Source: Lentimicrobiaceae bacterium (GTDB lineage: Bacteria > Bacteroidota > Bacteroidia > Bacteroidales > JAGONC01). From it: a stretch of DNA of 64,000 nucleotides. The stretch is from contig JAGONC010000003.1 of the NCBI GenBank assembly GCA_017993235.1, positions 110,260 to 174,259 of the forward strand. Direction: 5' to 3'. Shown piece after piece: positions 8,989-17,707 of this stretch (positions are counted from its first letter, which is position 1; each line of letters starts with the position of its first letter). The notes under the pieces are model-generated. The model had not been told where the DNA came from. It saw only the letters and a program-made list of their open reading frames with translations, and did not search any database. Both the position numbers and the translations under genes were made by a program.

Positions 8989-9627
8989 ATGAGAAAAACA
9001 ATGCTTTTATTTACGATCATCATGGTATATTCAGCAATGACATTTAGCCAGACATCGGCTCAGCAGACCAAAGTGCTGATCACAACAAGTATGGGAAACA
9101 TTACGGTGGTTTTGTACAATGAAACACCACTCCACCGGGATAATTTTATCAAACTGGTCAATCAGGGCTGGTATGAAGTGTCGAATTTTCACAGGGTGAT
9201 CCATAAGTTCATGATACAGGGCGGACAAAGGAAGGATGGCACGCAGGATCCGGGTTATACGGTCCCTGCCGAATTCAGGGCCCAGTTTTTCCATAAAAAG
9301 GGTGCGCTGGCGGCTGCCCGTCAGGGGGATCAGGTAAATCCCCAGAAAGCATCCTCGGGCTGCCAGTTCTATATCGTTCAGGGTGAAGTGTTCACTGACC
9401 AGAGGCTGAATGAAATGGAAGCACGTATGGGCAGGAAGTTCACCGAACAGCAGCGCCAGGCCTATAAAACCATCGGCGGCACTCCGCATCTCGACGGGGG
9501 ATACACTGTTTTCGGGGAAGTGGTGCAGGGAATGGATGTGGTGGACAAGATCGCCGCCGTGCCCACATCTCCGCAGGGAAATATTCCCCTCACTCCGGTT
9601 ACGTTTTCCATGAAGATTTTGAAATAG
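8989..9627 (+). CDS. Cyclophilin-type peptidyl-prolyl isomerase, exported
   Basis: Catalyses cis-trans isomerisation of prolyl bonds in exported proteins. From the chosen Met there is a signal peptide (RKTMLLFTIIMVYSAMTFSQ), then the cyclophilin core: 'FHRVIHKFMIQGG', 'GSRK'-type loop replaced by 'GGQRKDGT', 'SGCQFYIVQG', and 'GYTVFGEVVQGMDVVDKIA'. An insert with 'MGRKFTEQQRQAYKTIGGTP' between the two last blocks is typical of Bacteroidota homologues. It is 6 bp upstream of pheS. Confidence 0.93.
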   Translation: MRKTMLLFTIIMVYSAMTFSQTSAQQTKVLITTSMGNITVVLYNETPLHRDNFIKLVNQGWYEVSNFHRVIHKFMIQGGQRKDGTQDPGYTVPAEFRAQFFHKKGALAAARQGDQVNPQKASSGCQFYIVQGEVFTDQRLNEMEARMGRKFTEQQRQAYKTIGGTPHLDGGYTVFGEVVQGMDVVDKIAAVPTSPQGNIPLTPVTFSMKILK

Positions 9628-9633
9628 CGTATC

Positions 9634-10656
9634 ATGCACGAGAAAATCCGAAAATATCTGGAAGAAATAAAAAGTTTCGATACGGCTGACAGTGGAGAGC
9701 TGGAACAATTTCGTATCCAATACCTGAGCAAAAAGGGTGTCATTACGGGCTTGTTCGATGAATTCAAAACCGTCCCTGCGGATCAGCGCAGGGAAATCGG
9801 TTTGTTGCTGAATGAGCTGAAAAATGCGGCACAGTCTACATTCGACACGATCAGGCAGCAATTGGAAGCTTCGGTGGTAGAGCAGAAACCTGTGCCGGAC
9901 CTTTCCCTGCCGGCCGATTTTATGGAAATCGGTTCACGGCATCCCGTCTCCATTGTTCAGGATGAGATCATCACGATTTTTTCCCGTATTGGCTTCAATG
10001 TTGCCGAAGGGCCCGACATCGAAGATGACTGGCATAATTTCTCGGCGCTGAATTTCGAGGAAGAGCACCCTGCACGGGATATGCAGGATACCTTTTTTAT
10101 CCAGGGACAACCGCCGTTCCTGCTGCGGACCCATACCTCTTCAGTTCAGATCAGGATGATGGAGAAAACCAAACCTCCCATCCGTGCCCTGTTCCCGGGA
10201 CGGGTATATCGCAATGAAGCCATTTCGGCCCGCGCTCACTGCCTGTTCCACCAGGTGGAAGGTTTGTATGTTGACCGCAATGTTTCCTTTGCTGATTTAA
10301 AGCAAACCCTGCTCTATTTTTCTCGGGAAATGTTCGGCGAAAATACGGGGATCCGTCTCAGGCCTTCGTATTTTCCCTTTACAGAGCCTTCCGCCGAAAT
10401 GGATATTTCCTGTTTCATCTGTGGAGGAAAAGGATGCCGCATCTGTAAAAACACGGGATGGGTCGAAATCCTCGGTTGTGGCATGGTCGATCCCGCCGTG
10501 CTTGACAACTGTGGAATCGATAGCCGTGAATATACAGGATTTGCATTTGGAATGGGTATTGAACGCACGGCATTGCTTCGTTATCAGATCAATGATATCC
10601 GTCTTTTCTTTGAGAACGATGTCAGGTTCCTGCGTCAGTTCCGTTCAGCATTCTAA
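9634..10656 (+). CDS. pheS: Phenylalanine-tRNA ligase alpha subunit
   Basis: Catalytic alpha subunit of PheRS, a class II synthetase. The 340 residues show the N-terminal coiled coil, motif 1 area around 'ADFMEIGSRHPVSIV', motif 2 'GRVYRNEAISARAHCLFHQV', the Cys-rich loop 'CFICGGKGCRICKNTGW', and motif 3 'FGMGIERTALLRYQI'. The beta subunit gene pheT is not in this window, so the two subunits are unlinked here, as in many Bacteroidota. It overlaps the convergent outer-membrane protein gene by 4 bp at the stop codons. Confidence 0.97.
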   Translation: MHEKIRKYLEEIKSFDTADSGELEQFRIQYLSKKGVITGLFDEFKTVPADQRREIGLLLNELKNAAQSTFDTIRQQLEASVVEQKPVPDLSLPADFMEIGSRHPVSIVQDEIITIFSRIGFNVAEGPDIEDDWHNFSALNFEEEHPARDMQDTFFIQGQPPFLLRTHTSSVQIRMMEKTKPPIRALFPGRVYRNEAISARAHCLFHQVEGLYVDRNVSFADLKQTLLYFSREMFGENTGIRLRPSYFPFTEPSAEMDISCFICGGKGCRICKNTGWVEILGCGMVDPAVLDNCGIDSREYTGFAFGMGIERTALLRYQINDIRLFFENDVRFLRQFRSAF

Positions 10657-11390
10657 AAAGAATATCCGATGCCCAGCCCTACGTGAATCGTATGCATGGG
10701 CTGAGTGTGTTCTGTCGGAAGCAGAATCACAGGATCGTCATTCGATATGTGGCGATCGTTGATCTCAATGGTGGTTTTGGTGGAGGAATAATCGCACATC
10801 AGGCGAATGGTCGCATTCCTGTGCGATACATAACGGATGCCACCTCCCACCATATAGCCCAGCGATACCGGATTCTTATTTTCACGGTATGTACGGAATT
10901 CATCATCCTCTGTCATGAAGTACATCTCGCTGTCGGGCGAAAAGACAAAGGCCAGCCCGCCCAGTGCCCTGAAATCAAAATGGAACTGGTTGACCGGAAT
11001 GGAAAAATAGGGGCCAACCATCAGATTAACATGATTCCATACGCCCAGGTCATAACTGATCAGCGTCAGGTCCTCAGGGAGTTCCGCGTCCGGATAATAT
11101 TTTTTAACATACCATTCCAGGGTCCTTTTTAAATCGCCTGTATTCAGGGAATTATTTGAAAACGAAACGGCACCCCCGAATCCTATATAGGGATTGATAT
11201 AGTAGGCACCATCCATGGTCAGATTAAAACTTGTGGTGGCATACCCAGCCTGCACATTGAGGGAATCCGAGCTGGCAAAATCCCCGGTTGGGATGGAGAC
11301 ACCCATCATGATCCCCATATAACTATCACTGGTCTGAGCCCCGGCGACCAGGGACAGCACAAGGAGCAGTGTACAAAAAACAGATTTCAT
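10653..11390 (-). CDS. Outer membrane beta-barrel protein
   Basis: Small outer-membrane barrel of unknown role. It has a signal peptide ending at 'VLSLVAGAQT' and about 220 mature residues of alternating beta strands, with glycine-rich turns and a terminal '...VGLGIGYSF' ending in Phe as expected for BAM-inserted barrels. The topology suggests 8-10 strands, as in the PorT/OmpA-like barrels of Bacteroidota. The conserved strand 'LGYMVGGGIRYV' lies in the second half. It is convergent with pheS and shares a 4-bp stop overlap. Confidence 0.82.
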   Translation of the reverse strand: MKSVFCTLLLVLSLVAGAQTSDSYMGIMMGVSIPTGDFASSDSLNVQAGYATTSFNLTMDGAYYINPYIGFGGAVSFSNNSLNTGDLKRTLEWYVKKYYPDAELPEDLTLISYDLGVWNHVNLMVGPYFSIPVNQFHFDFRALGGLAFVFSPDSEMYFMTEDDEFRTYRENKNPVSLGYMVGGGIRYVSHRNATIRLMCDYSSTKTTIEINDRHISNDDPVILLPTEHTQPMHTIHVGLGIGYSF

Positions 11391-11464
11391 CGTTTGGTCT
11401 TTAATGGAATTACAATATTAAGAAGATTTCTTTTCATCCCGACAAATTTATCACGGGGATCATT

Positions 11465-11614
11465 TCATGTTTTGGTTTTGAAACCGAGGTATTCCCGGAT
11501 CTTTTCGAAGGGTAAATTCTGTTCAGAATCGAACTGTACATGAACGGATTTGAACAACCACGCAATCCGTAATGGTTTTAAATGCCATAAATACACCCGG
11601 TTAGAATATGGCAT
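11465..11614 (-). CDS. Possible 49-residue small protein upstream of tolC
   Basis: Short open frame read from the intergenic region between the barrel gene and tolC. The product begins MPYSNRVYLWHLKPLRIAWL and ends EKIREYLGFKTKT. The composition looks protein-like (mixed helix, no low complexity) and the codons resemble neighbouring genes. I recognise no domain, and it overlaps the region where the tolC promoter should be on the other strand. It could be a small gene, the tail of a decayed gene, or chance. Confidence 0.28.
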   Translation of the reverse strand: MPYSNRVYLWHLKPLRIAWLFKSVHVQFDSEQNLPFEKIREYLGFKTKT

Positions 11615-11666
11615 AATTTTTTATACCTTCGTAGCTCTATTTTTATCAAATCCTAATCCCATCACA

Positions 11667-13109
11667 ATGAAAAAGATCATTCTGGGTGTTATGCTATTTT
11701 TTACCGGCCTGATCGTGAGCCACGCCCAAAAGGTATGGTCCCTGGAAGATTGCATCGATTACGCATTGACCAACAATATTGAAGTAAAGCAACAGATGCT
11801 CAACATTGACTATGGAGATCAAACTCTTTTGCAAAGCAAGCTGGTCATGCTTCCGGACCTCAACGGGTATGCCTCCCACGGGTACAACTGGGGACAGACC
11901 ATTGACCAGTATACCAATGAATTTGCAACGGAGCGCGTCAGGTCGAACAATTTCTATGTTTCGAGCCAGTTCACTATTTTTAATGGTCTTCAGCAGGTAA
12001 ACCAGGTCAGGAAGAATCAGCTGGACCTGATGGCAACCAAGTATTCGGTGGATAAATTCATGGATGATGTATCCATGACCATTGCAGCCGGGTATCTCCA
12101 GATCCTGTATTATGGGGAATTGAAACGTGTGGCTGATGCGCAGCTTGACATCACCCAGCAACAGGTCGACCGGACCAAAAAGATGGTGGAGGCGGGCACT
12201 CTTGCAAAAGGGGAACTGCTATTGATCGAAGCTCAGCTGGCGACGGAAGAGCTGAACCTGATCAATGTCCAGAACAACCTGGATATCGCCTACCTTACCC
12301 TGGTCCAGTTACTGGATCTGCCAACTGCCGAGGGATTTGTCATTGAAGAACCGGATCTGGAACAGATCCAGTCACCGGAAGCTCCCATGGGCGCCGACGC
12401 CATTTATGAAATCGCTCTTGATTCAAGACCGGATATTAAAAGTGCGGAGCTCAGCCTGCAAAGCAGTGAGAAAAGCCTGTCGATAGCCCGTGGTGCCCTG
12501 AGTCCCATTTTCGGCTTTTCAGGTTCCTGGGGAACAGGCTATTCAGGCGCTGCATCCGATTATGACCTCGGAATCAACCCCATCGACGTCCCGCCCCAGC
12601 TGATCGGCTATACAGCATCTGTTGAACCCGTTGGAGTCTATAGTTTACCTTACACACAATACATGGATTACGAAACCAAATCCTTTAAAAACCAGATCAG
12701 CGACAACATGAACAAATCCATCATGGTCAACCTGTATATTCCCATTTTCAACGGCTGGAGTGTCAGGTCAAATATTGCCAAGGCAAAGATCGGGATCAGC
12801 AATGCAAGTTACACTCTCGACAATACCAAATTGCGGTTGAGAAAAGTCATTCAGCAGGCCTATGCGGATGTCCTTGCGGCGCTGAAGACCCATGCAGCCG
12901 CTGAAAAGATGGTGGTGGCCACCACGGAATCCTTTAAGTACGCGGATCAGAAGTTCAATGTCGGACTCATCAATTCGGTAGAGTACAATGAAGCCAAGAA
13001 AGAGCTGACCAAAGCCCAGGCGGAGTTGATCCAGGCAAAGTATGATTATGTATTCAAGCTGACCACGCTCGATTTTTATATGGGCCGACCTTTGACACTC
13101 AAACGATAA
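11667..13109 (+). CDS. TolC family outer membrane efflux protein
   Basis: Outer-membrane channel of a tripartite export system. The chosen Met begins a signal peptide (KKIILGVMLFFTGLIVSHAQ). The 480 residues show two TolC repeats with long coiled coils: 'ISVSS'-like stretches 'GYLQILYYGELKRVADAQLD' and 'LRLRKVIQQAYADVLAALKT', the 'EYNEAKKELTKAQAELIQAK' segment and the closing 'DFYMGRPLTL'. An in-frame upstream ATG (11550) would add 39 residues that bury the signal peptide. It is followed 95 bp later by the matching periplasmic adaptor. Confidence 0.93.
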   Translation: MKKIILGVMLFFTGLIVSHAQKVWSLEDCIDYALTNNIEVKQQMLNIDYGDQTLLQSKLVMLPDLNGYASHGYNWGQTIDQYTNEFATERVRSNNFYVSSQFTIFNGLQQVNQVRKNQLDLMATKYSVDKFMDDVSMTIAAGYLQILYYGELKRVADAQLDITQQQVDRTKKMVEAGTLAKGELLLIEAQLATEELNLINVQNNLDIAYLTLVQLLDLPTAEGFVIEEPDLEQIQSPEAPMGADAIYEIALDSRPDIKSAELSLQSSEKSLSIARGALSPIFGFSGSWGTGYSGAASDYDLGINPIDVPPQLIGYTASVEPVGVYSLPYTQYMDYETKSFKNQISDNMNKSIMVNLYIPIFNGWSVRSNIAKAKIGISNASYTLDNTKLRLRKVIQQAYADVLAALKTHAAAEKMVVATTESFKYADQKFNVGLINSVEYNEAKKELTKAQAELIQAKYDYVFKLTTLDFYMGRPLTLKR

Positions 13110-13204
13110 ATTTCCTGTCCTTCAATCGCCATATATCCTATTTCCCTGTGCCGGATTCCGCGGATTTATGTACTTTTATGACCTGAAATCAATTATTTTT
13201 TACA

Positions 13205-14590
13205 ATGAAGAAAAAGACCCTCATTCGAATCATCATCATTGCTGCCGCGGTGCTTCTGGTTGTCCTGGTAGTTGCCAGGAAAATGGGAGCACTCGGAAAG
13301 GATGACTCCATCAAAGTCAGCACCGAACTGGCTGAGAAGCGAACCCTTATCGAAACCGTTTCGGCCAATGGGAAAATACAACCCGAGACCGAAGTCAAGA
13401 TCACTCCGTATATTTCAGGAGAAGTTGTCGAATTGACGGTCAAGGAAGGAGCAGATGTAAAACAGGGAGATCTGCTGGCCAAGATTGATCCTGAGTTGTA
13501 TCAGTCGAACTTTGAACGCACGGTGGCCAACTATAACTCCCAGCAGGCCGGTCTTGCCAATGCCAAAGCAAGGCTCGAGCAGGTCAAGGCCCAGTTTGTC
13601 AATGCGGAGCTGTCGTACAAGCGCAGCAAACAACTCTGGGAACAGAAGGTGATATCCGATGCTGACTGGGACGCCGCAAGGTCAAATTACGATGTAGCAC
13701 GGGCTGAAGTCAGTGCTGCCGAACAGAATGTGGCTGCCTCCGACTTTGGTGTAAAGAGTGCTGCCGCCTCGGTAAAGGAAGCCAGGGAAAACCTGACAAA
13801 AACGGCCATATATGCGCCAACCGATGGCACCGTATCCAAGCTCAGCGTTGAAAAGGGGGAAAGAGTCGCCGGGGCCTCCCAGTTTTCAGCCGGTACCGAA
13901 CTGATGCGCATCGCCAACCTGAATCTGATGGAAGTCAACGTGGAAGTCAATGAGAACGATATTGTCAGGGTCAATATGTACGACACTGCCCTCATTGAGG
14001 TGGATGCATACCTGAACCGCAAGTTCAAGGGCATCGTCAGTGAAATAGCCACATCCGCCAATGTTACGGGTTCCAGTGTTGACCAGGTGACCAATTTTGA
14101 GGTTAAGATTCGCGTGCTTCAAGAATCCTATGCCGATCTGCTCTCAGAGGACACCCTCGGATTCTCACCTTTTCGTCCGGGAATGTCAGCGACGGTGGAT
14201 ATACAAACGGAAACGGAAATGGATGTACTGACCATTCCAATCCAGTCAGTCACAACCCGGGCGGATACCACCGGAAAGGTCATGGGAGAGAAGGGAGAAA
14301 GCCAGGAGGTGACTGCCGGAGGCCCTCCACCCGGCCCTCCTGAAGAGGAAGAAAAGAAAGCCAAACCTGCAGAAGAGTTTCAGGAGTATGTGTTTATTTA
14401 TGATGAAGGTGTGGCCCGGTTGAATAAAGTAAAAACCGGCATCCAGGATAACACCTACATTCAAATCCTGGAAGGCCTTGAACCCGGAACGGAAGTCATC
14501 ACAGCCCCTTACCGTGCCATAACCAAAATGCTGAAAAACGGTGATCAGGTCAGGAAAGTGGATAAAACCGAACTGTTCACGGAAGAGTGA
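13205..14590 (+). CDS. HlyD/MacA-like periplasmic adaptor subunit
   Basis: Membrane-fusion protein that links an inner-membrane pump to TolC. It has one N-terminal membrane helix (LIRIIIIAAAVLLVVLVVA), a biotinyl-lipoyl-like half ('GEVVELTVKEGADVKQGDLL'), a coiled-coil hairpin (about residues 100-200), the second lipoyl half ('IYAPTDGTVSKLSVEKGERV') and a beta-barrel domain. A Pro/Glu-rich linker (GGPPPGPPEEEEKKAKP) precedes the last domain. This set resembles MacA-type adaptors of ABC exporters. The expected MacB-like ATPase/permease is not downstream; tsaB follows after 6 bp. Confidence 0.92.
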   Translation: MKKKTLIRIIIIAAAVLLVVLVVARKMGALGKDDSIKVSTELAEKRTLIETVSANGKIQPETEVKITPYISGEVVELTVKEGADVKQGDLLAKIDPELYQSNFERTVANYNSQQAGLANAKARLEQVKAQFVNAELSYKRSKQLWEQKVISDADWDAARSNYDVARAEVSAAEQNVAASDFGVKSAAASVKEARENLTKTAIYAPTDGTVSKLSVEKGERVAGASQFSAGTELMRIANLNLMEVNVEVNENDIVRVNMYDTALIEVDAYLNRKFKGIVSEIATSANVTGSSVDQVTNFEVKIRVLQESYADLLSEDTLGFSPFRPGMSATVDIQTETEMDVLTIPIQSVTTRADTTGKVMGEKGESQEVTAGGPPPGPPEEEEKKAKPAEEFQEYVFIYDEGVARLNKVKTGIQDNTYIQILEGLEPGTEVITAPYRAITKMLKNGDQVRKVDKTELFTEE

Positions 14591-14596
14591 TCCCTG

Positions 14597-15307
14597 ATGG
14601 CCACCCTTTTATGCCTGGATACTGCCACAGCGGTATGTTCCGTTGCGCTAGGACGGGATGGTGAGCTGTGGAAGCTGAAAGAATCCCATATTCCCAACGC
14701 CCATTCTTCTTTGATCATATCATTGATTGAGGAGGTCATGACAGCGGCCGGCCTGTCGCTCCCGGAGCTGGATGCCATTGCCGTGAGCCAGGGCCCGGGA
14801 TCCTATACCGGATTGCGTATCGGAGTCAGTACCGTCAAAGGATTATGCTTTGCACTGGGAAAACCGATGATTGCCGTGGATACCCTGCAATCCCATGCAA
14901 ATGCTATGGCTGTTGCGTACAGACAAAAAAGCAAGTCCTCATCCAATATACTGTTTTGCCCCATGATCGATGCCAGGCGCATGGAGGTCTACGCTGCGAT
15001 TTATGACCTGAACAATGCCATGAAGAGGGAAATCAGGGCTGAAGTCATCACGGAGGATTCGTTCGGAGAATATCTGGCTGATCATCCCATCGTTTTTTTT
15101 GGCGATGGTGCCGCGAAATGTCAGCCGCTGCTGCAGAACCACCTCAACGCAATCTTTGACACCTCTTTTCTTTCTTCCGCTTCCCACCTGGTTCCCCTGG
15201 CTGAGCAAAATTTTCGTGAAAACAGTTTCGTGGATGTCGCTTATTTTGAACCTTTTTACCTGAAGGAATTCATCCCCGGGAAACCCCGGGTGAAAGGCCT
15301 CCGGTAA
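14597..15307 (+). CDS. tsaB: tRNA t6A37 biosynthesis protein TsaB
   Basis: Non-catalytic partner of TsaD in making N6-threonylcarbamoyladenosine at position 37 of ANN-decoding tRNAs. The 236 residues carry the ASKHA-fold start 'LLCLDTATAVCSVALGRDG', the signature 'VSQGPGSYTGLRIGVSTVKG', and 'PMIDARRMEVYAAIYD'. Family length is 220-240. It starts only 6 bp after the adaptor gene and may be cotranscribed with it, although there is no functional link. Confidence 0.95.
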   Translation: MATLLCLDTATAVCSVALGRDGELWKLKESHIPNAHSSLIISLIEEVMTAAGLSLPELDAIAVSQGPGSYTGLRIGVSTVKGLCFALGKPMIAVDTLQSHANAMAVAYRQKSKSSSNILFCPMIDARRMEVYAAIYDLNNAMKREIRAEVITEDSFGEYLADHPIVFFGDGAAKCQPLLQNHLNAIFDTSFLSSASHLVPLAEQNFRENSFVDVAYFEPFYLKEFIPGKPRVKGLR

Positions 15308-15314
15308 TGGATGT

Positions 15315-16688
15315 TCAGAAGGAGTACCGTATTCCGGTGAAGATGGAGATGGAATACGGATGATACTCGATCGAGTGATCTTTGCGGATGGAGTTGAGGG
15401 AGTATTTAAAGGTGGGATCCAGGCTAAGGGTAAGGGCCTTAGTCAGGTCAAAATGAATTCCGAGTCCCACCTGGCTGTTGTAGATCATGGTGTAGAAATC
15501 CCCCTCGTTGTCAAGGTCTATGTTCTTGCCTTCATAGGTAAACTGAGCCCGGTAGTTGGTCATGATCCCCGGGCTCAAGCCTCCGGTCATGTGAATGCCC
15601 AGGCGTTTGTCGAGTATGGAGTACCGTACCAGCAGAGGCAGTTCAACATAGGTAAAGGTCTGATGGATGCTGGAGTTGATATAAACGGCATCGGTAATGG
15701 AGTCGCGGCGAATGGAGTTATCCACAAACGATGCGGGAAGTGCTGTGATTTTGATATCAATCACCCCCGTGGAGGATGAAAACTTCAGGAGGTCCTTGAC
15801 ACCTTCGGCTTCGTAGGCGATCACTTCCTGGTTGATATGACCCATATTGGAAAGGTATAATCCCGTCTGAAGCTGCCATTGATCCTGAAAGCGGTAAATG
15901 ACGTCCACACCACCCGCATAGGAATACATCGCCTCTTCGGAGTTATCGTAATAGCTTTTATCCGGATTGATATCCGGGGGAAGTTCTTCTGCATCAATCC
16001 GGATCGTACGGTAGGCATACACAGGGGCGAAGCTTCCTCCGATGCTCCATCGGGTTGTTGAAGCTGCCGGAGTAATTTCCTCTTTCGGGAACAGATCAGG
16101 AAAAGGCTCTGCAGGAACGATCTTTGTTTCAGGCTGCCGGACCGGCTGGGGTGGTTCCTGCTTTTGAGGAATGGATTCCGCAATTTCAATTTGTTCGCTT
16201 TCTGCAACGCCGATGTCACCAACGTTCTCCTGCTGCGTGATCACGGCAATCTCCTGAAGGGCATCGTCTGCCGTGACCGGAGTAGTCGAAAGCGATTGCG
16301 CTTTTCGTTCAGGAATGAGGTAATCGGTTTTTTTGGCAGAGACCGTTGTTTCCTGCTGTGTGATTTCTTTCACAACAGGTGCGGGGGCATTTTCTGTAGG
16401 TAGAGGAGCTTCAATATCTTGAACTGAAGAAGATGTTTCCGATTGGGTAAGCGTATTTTCTTTTAATTGATGATCCTGTTGAAGGGTCATTGCAAAGTAC
16501 CCGGTGATCAGTGCCATCATTACGATTGCCGCGGCGGCTGTCCAGCGGTACAGGACCACGCGCCGGTGACGACGCTCCTTCAGCAGGTCTTCTTCCAGCC
16601 TTTTCCAGGCACGGGAAGGCGGCTTCTGACGCAATCCCCTGAGAGATTCCGCAAAATACTGATCCAGATTTTTCCTGTCGTCCTGCAT
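15315..16688 (-). CDS. Anti-sigma-like / outer-membrane-barrel fusion protein
   Basis: Probable regulator of the ECF sigma factor encoded 3 bp upstream. Layout: cytoplasmic N terminus (1-40, 'LDQYFAESLRGLRQKPPSRAW'), one membrane helix (about 46-67, AAAAIVMMALITGYFAMTL), a disordered Glu/Pro/Gln-rich linker (about 70-210), and a C-terminal domain of about 240 residues that resembles the PorT/OMP beta-barrel family, with strands such as 'YAGGVDVIYRFQDQWQLQTG' and the final '...IFTGIRYSF'. The inner-membrane helix followed by a barrel-like domain means the last part cannot be a classic free barrel unless it reaches across the periplasm. Homologues with this layout occur in Bacteroidota next to sigma factors. 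Confidence 0.8.
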   Translation of the reverse strand: MQDDRKNLDQYFAESLRGLRQKPPSRAWKRLEEDLLKERRHRRVVLYRWTAAAAIVMMALITGYFAMTLQQDHQLKENTLTQSETSSSVQDIEAPLPTENAPAPVVKEITQQETTVSAKKTDYLIPERKAQSLSTTPVTADDALQEIAVITQQENVGDIGVAESEQIEIAESIPQKQEPPQPVRQPETKIVPAEPFPDLFPKEEITPAASTTRWSIGGSFAPVYAYRTIRIDAEELPPDINPDKSYYDNSEEAMYSYAGGVDVIYRFQDQWQLQTGLYLSNMGHINQEVIAYEAEGVKDLLKFSSSTGVIDIKITALPASFVDNSIRRDSITDAVYINSSIHQTFTYVELPLLVRYSILDKRLGIHMTGGLSPGIMTNYRAQFTYEGKNIDLDNEGDFYTMIYNSQVGLGIHFDLTKALTLSLDPTFKYSLNSIRKDHSIEYHPYSISIFTGIRYSF

Positions 16689-16691
16689 GGT

Positions 16692-17255
16692 TTATTTAGC
16701 CGTTTTGCTTTCAGTAAAGAAGAACTGCCTGACATTTCGCTGTAAGATTGCTCTGGCCCTGGCCAGGTTCGATTTGGATGTGCCTTCCGTAATTCCCAGC
16801 ATCCTGCTGATCTCCCTGTGGGAATACCCCTCGACTGCATACAGGTTAAACACCATCCGGTACCGGGGTGAAAGATCCTGAATCATCTTCAACAGATCTT
16901 TTGTTGCGATCTGGCCGATGATGTTTTCCTCCATGACATCTTCCACCTTATTTTCCACCTCACTCAACGGATAGATGTGGCGTTCCTTTCGGAACCTCTC
17001 CAGGGAGGTGTTGACCATGATCTTCCTCATCCATCCCTCAAAAGAACCCTGATAGCGAAATGAATGGATGTGCTTGAAGATTTTTAGAAATCCATCATGC
17101 AGCAAATCCTCAGCGTCGGATGTATCCCGCGAGTAATAAAGGCATACGCCAAACATCTCTTCGGAGAAAAGGTTGAAGAGCTTTTCCTGATCCCTGACCT
17201 TTCCGGATTTACACCCGCTAATGATCTCATCAAGGGTATTTTCGTCCACAGGCAA
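16692..17255 (-). CDS. RNA polymerase sigma-70 factor, ECF subfamily
   Basis: Alternative sigma factor of the extracytoplasmic-function type. The 187 residues show region 2 ('YSRDTSDAEDLLHDGFLKIF' and 'FEGWMRKIMVNTSLERFRK') and region 4 ('LSPRYRMVFNLYAVEGYSHR' then 'MLGITEGTSKSNLARARAIL'), the -10 and -35 reading parts. It is in an operon with the membrane-anchored protein that follows after 3 bp and is likely held inactive by it. The intergenic region upstream is shared with a small membrane protein gene in the opposite direction. Confidence 0.94.
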   Translation of the reverse strand: MPVDENTLDEIISGCKSGKVRDQEKLFNLFSEEMFGVCLYYSRDTSDAEDLLHDGFLKIFKHIHSFRYQGSFEGWMRKIMVNTSLERFRKERHIYPLSEVENKVEDVMEENIIGQIATKDLLKMIQDLSPRYRMVFNLYAVEGYSHREISRMLGITEGTSKSNLARARAILQRNVRQFFFTESKTAK

Positions 17256-17430
17256 ATGATTCAGCGCTTATAAAGACAAAAGTAGCGATTTTCCTCACTG
17301 ATTCAAAGAACGGACAACGTTCTATAGATGAAAACCGACGGGTATTCGTTGCGTTGGAAAAGAGGAATTTTTGAACAGCAACCTGAAAAAATTTTATTCC
17401 CACGCAACCTTTCTCAGGATGACTACATCT

Positions 17431-17438
17431 TAGGTTTG
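17431..17438 (+). promoter_or_regulatory. Putative -7 box of the 41-residue membrane protein gene (TAGGTTTG)
   Basis: Matches TAnnTTTG and lies 55 bp before the ATG at 17494. Together with the strong terminator after the gene it outlines a short independent transcript of about 250 nt. Confidence 0.4.
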
Positions 17439-17493
17439 TTAGTAACGAAAACGTAAGTGCCGACTGAAACCCATTGACGTGAAGACTTTGACG

Positions 17494-17619
17494 ATGAACA
17501 TTAAAAAGATCGTGCCGCGGCTCATTCATTCTAAAGTCATGATCCTGATCCTGATTGTGGTATTATTTTTATTGACCATAGCGGCAAGAGATATTATCGG
17601 AAAAACACTCATTAATTAG
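17494..17619 (+). CDS. Small single-pass membrane protein (41 residues)
   Basis: Short gene between the ECF sigma factor and rprY. The product has a basic start (MNIKKIVPRLIHSK), one hydrophobic helix (VMILILIVVLFLLTIAA) and a short polar end (RDIIGKTLIN). Positive-inside orientation would place the N terminus in the cytoplasm. A TAGGTTTG box lies upstream and a perfect 11-bp hairpin terminator lies 41 bp downstream, so the unit looks like a real transcript. No family is recognised. It may act with the neighbouring sigma/anti-sigma or RprXY systems, but that rests on position only. Confidence 0.55.
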   Translation: MNIKKIVPRLIHSKVMILILIVVLFLLTIAARDIIGKTLIN

Positions 17620-17660
17620 CAGTAAACTTTTTCATGGTTATTTTTGGTTGTAAGCAAGGA

Positions 17661-17694
17661 AAGACAACCGGGGACAAACCGGTTGTCTTTTTTT
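17661..17694 (+). terminator. Intrinsic terminator after the small membrane protein gene
   Basis: Perfect 11-bp stem AAGACAACCGG / CCGGTTGTCTT with a 7-nt loop, followed by a run of T. It ends the plus-strand small gene and faces the stop of rprY on the minus strand. Confidence 0.85.
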
Positions 17695-17707
17695 ATGGGA
17701 ACGGGCA

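Noticed and set aside
9031..9861. Minus-strand open frame (276 codons) across the cyclophilin and pheS
   Set aside because: It crosses two well-supported genes and has no family features.
17230..17529. Minus-strand open frame upstream of the ECF sigma factor
   Set aside because: Covers the shared promoter region and the microprotein gene; no homologous pattern, low-quality composition.
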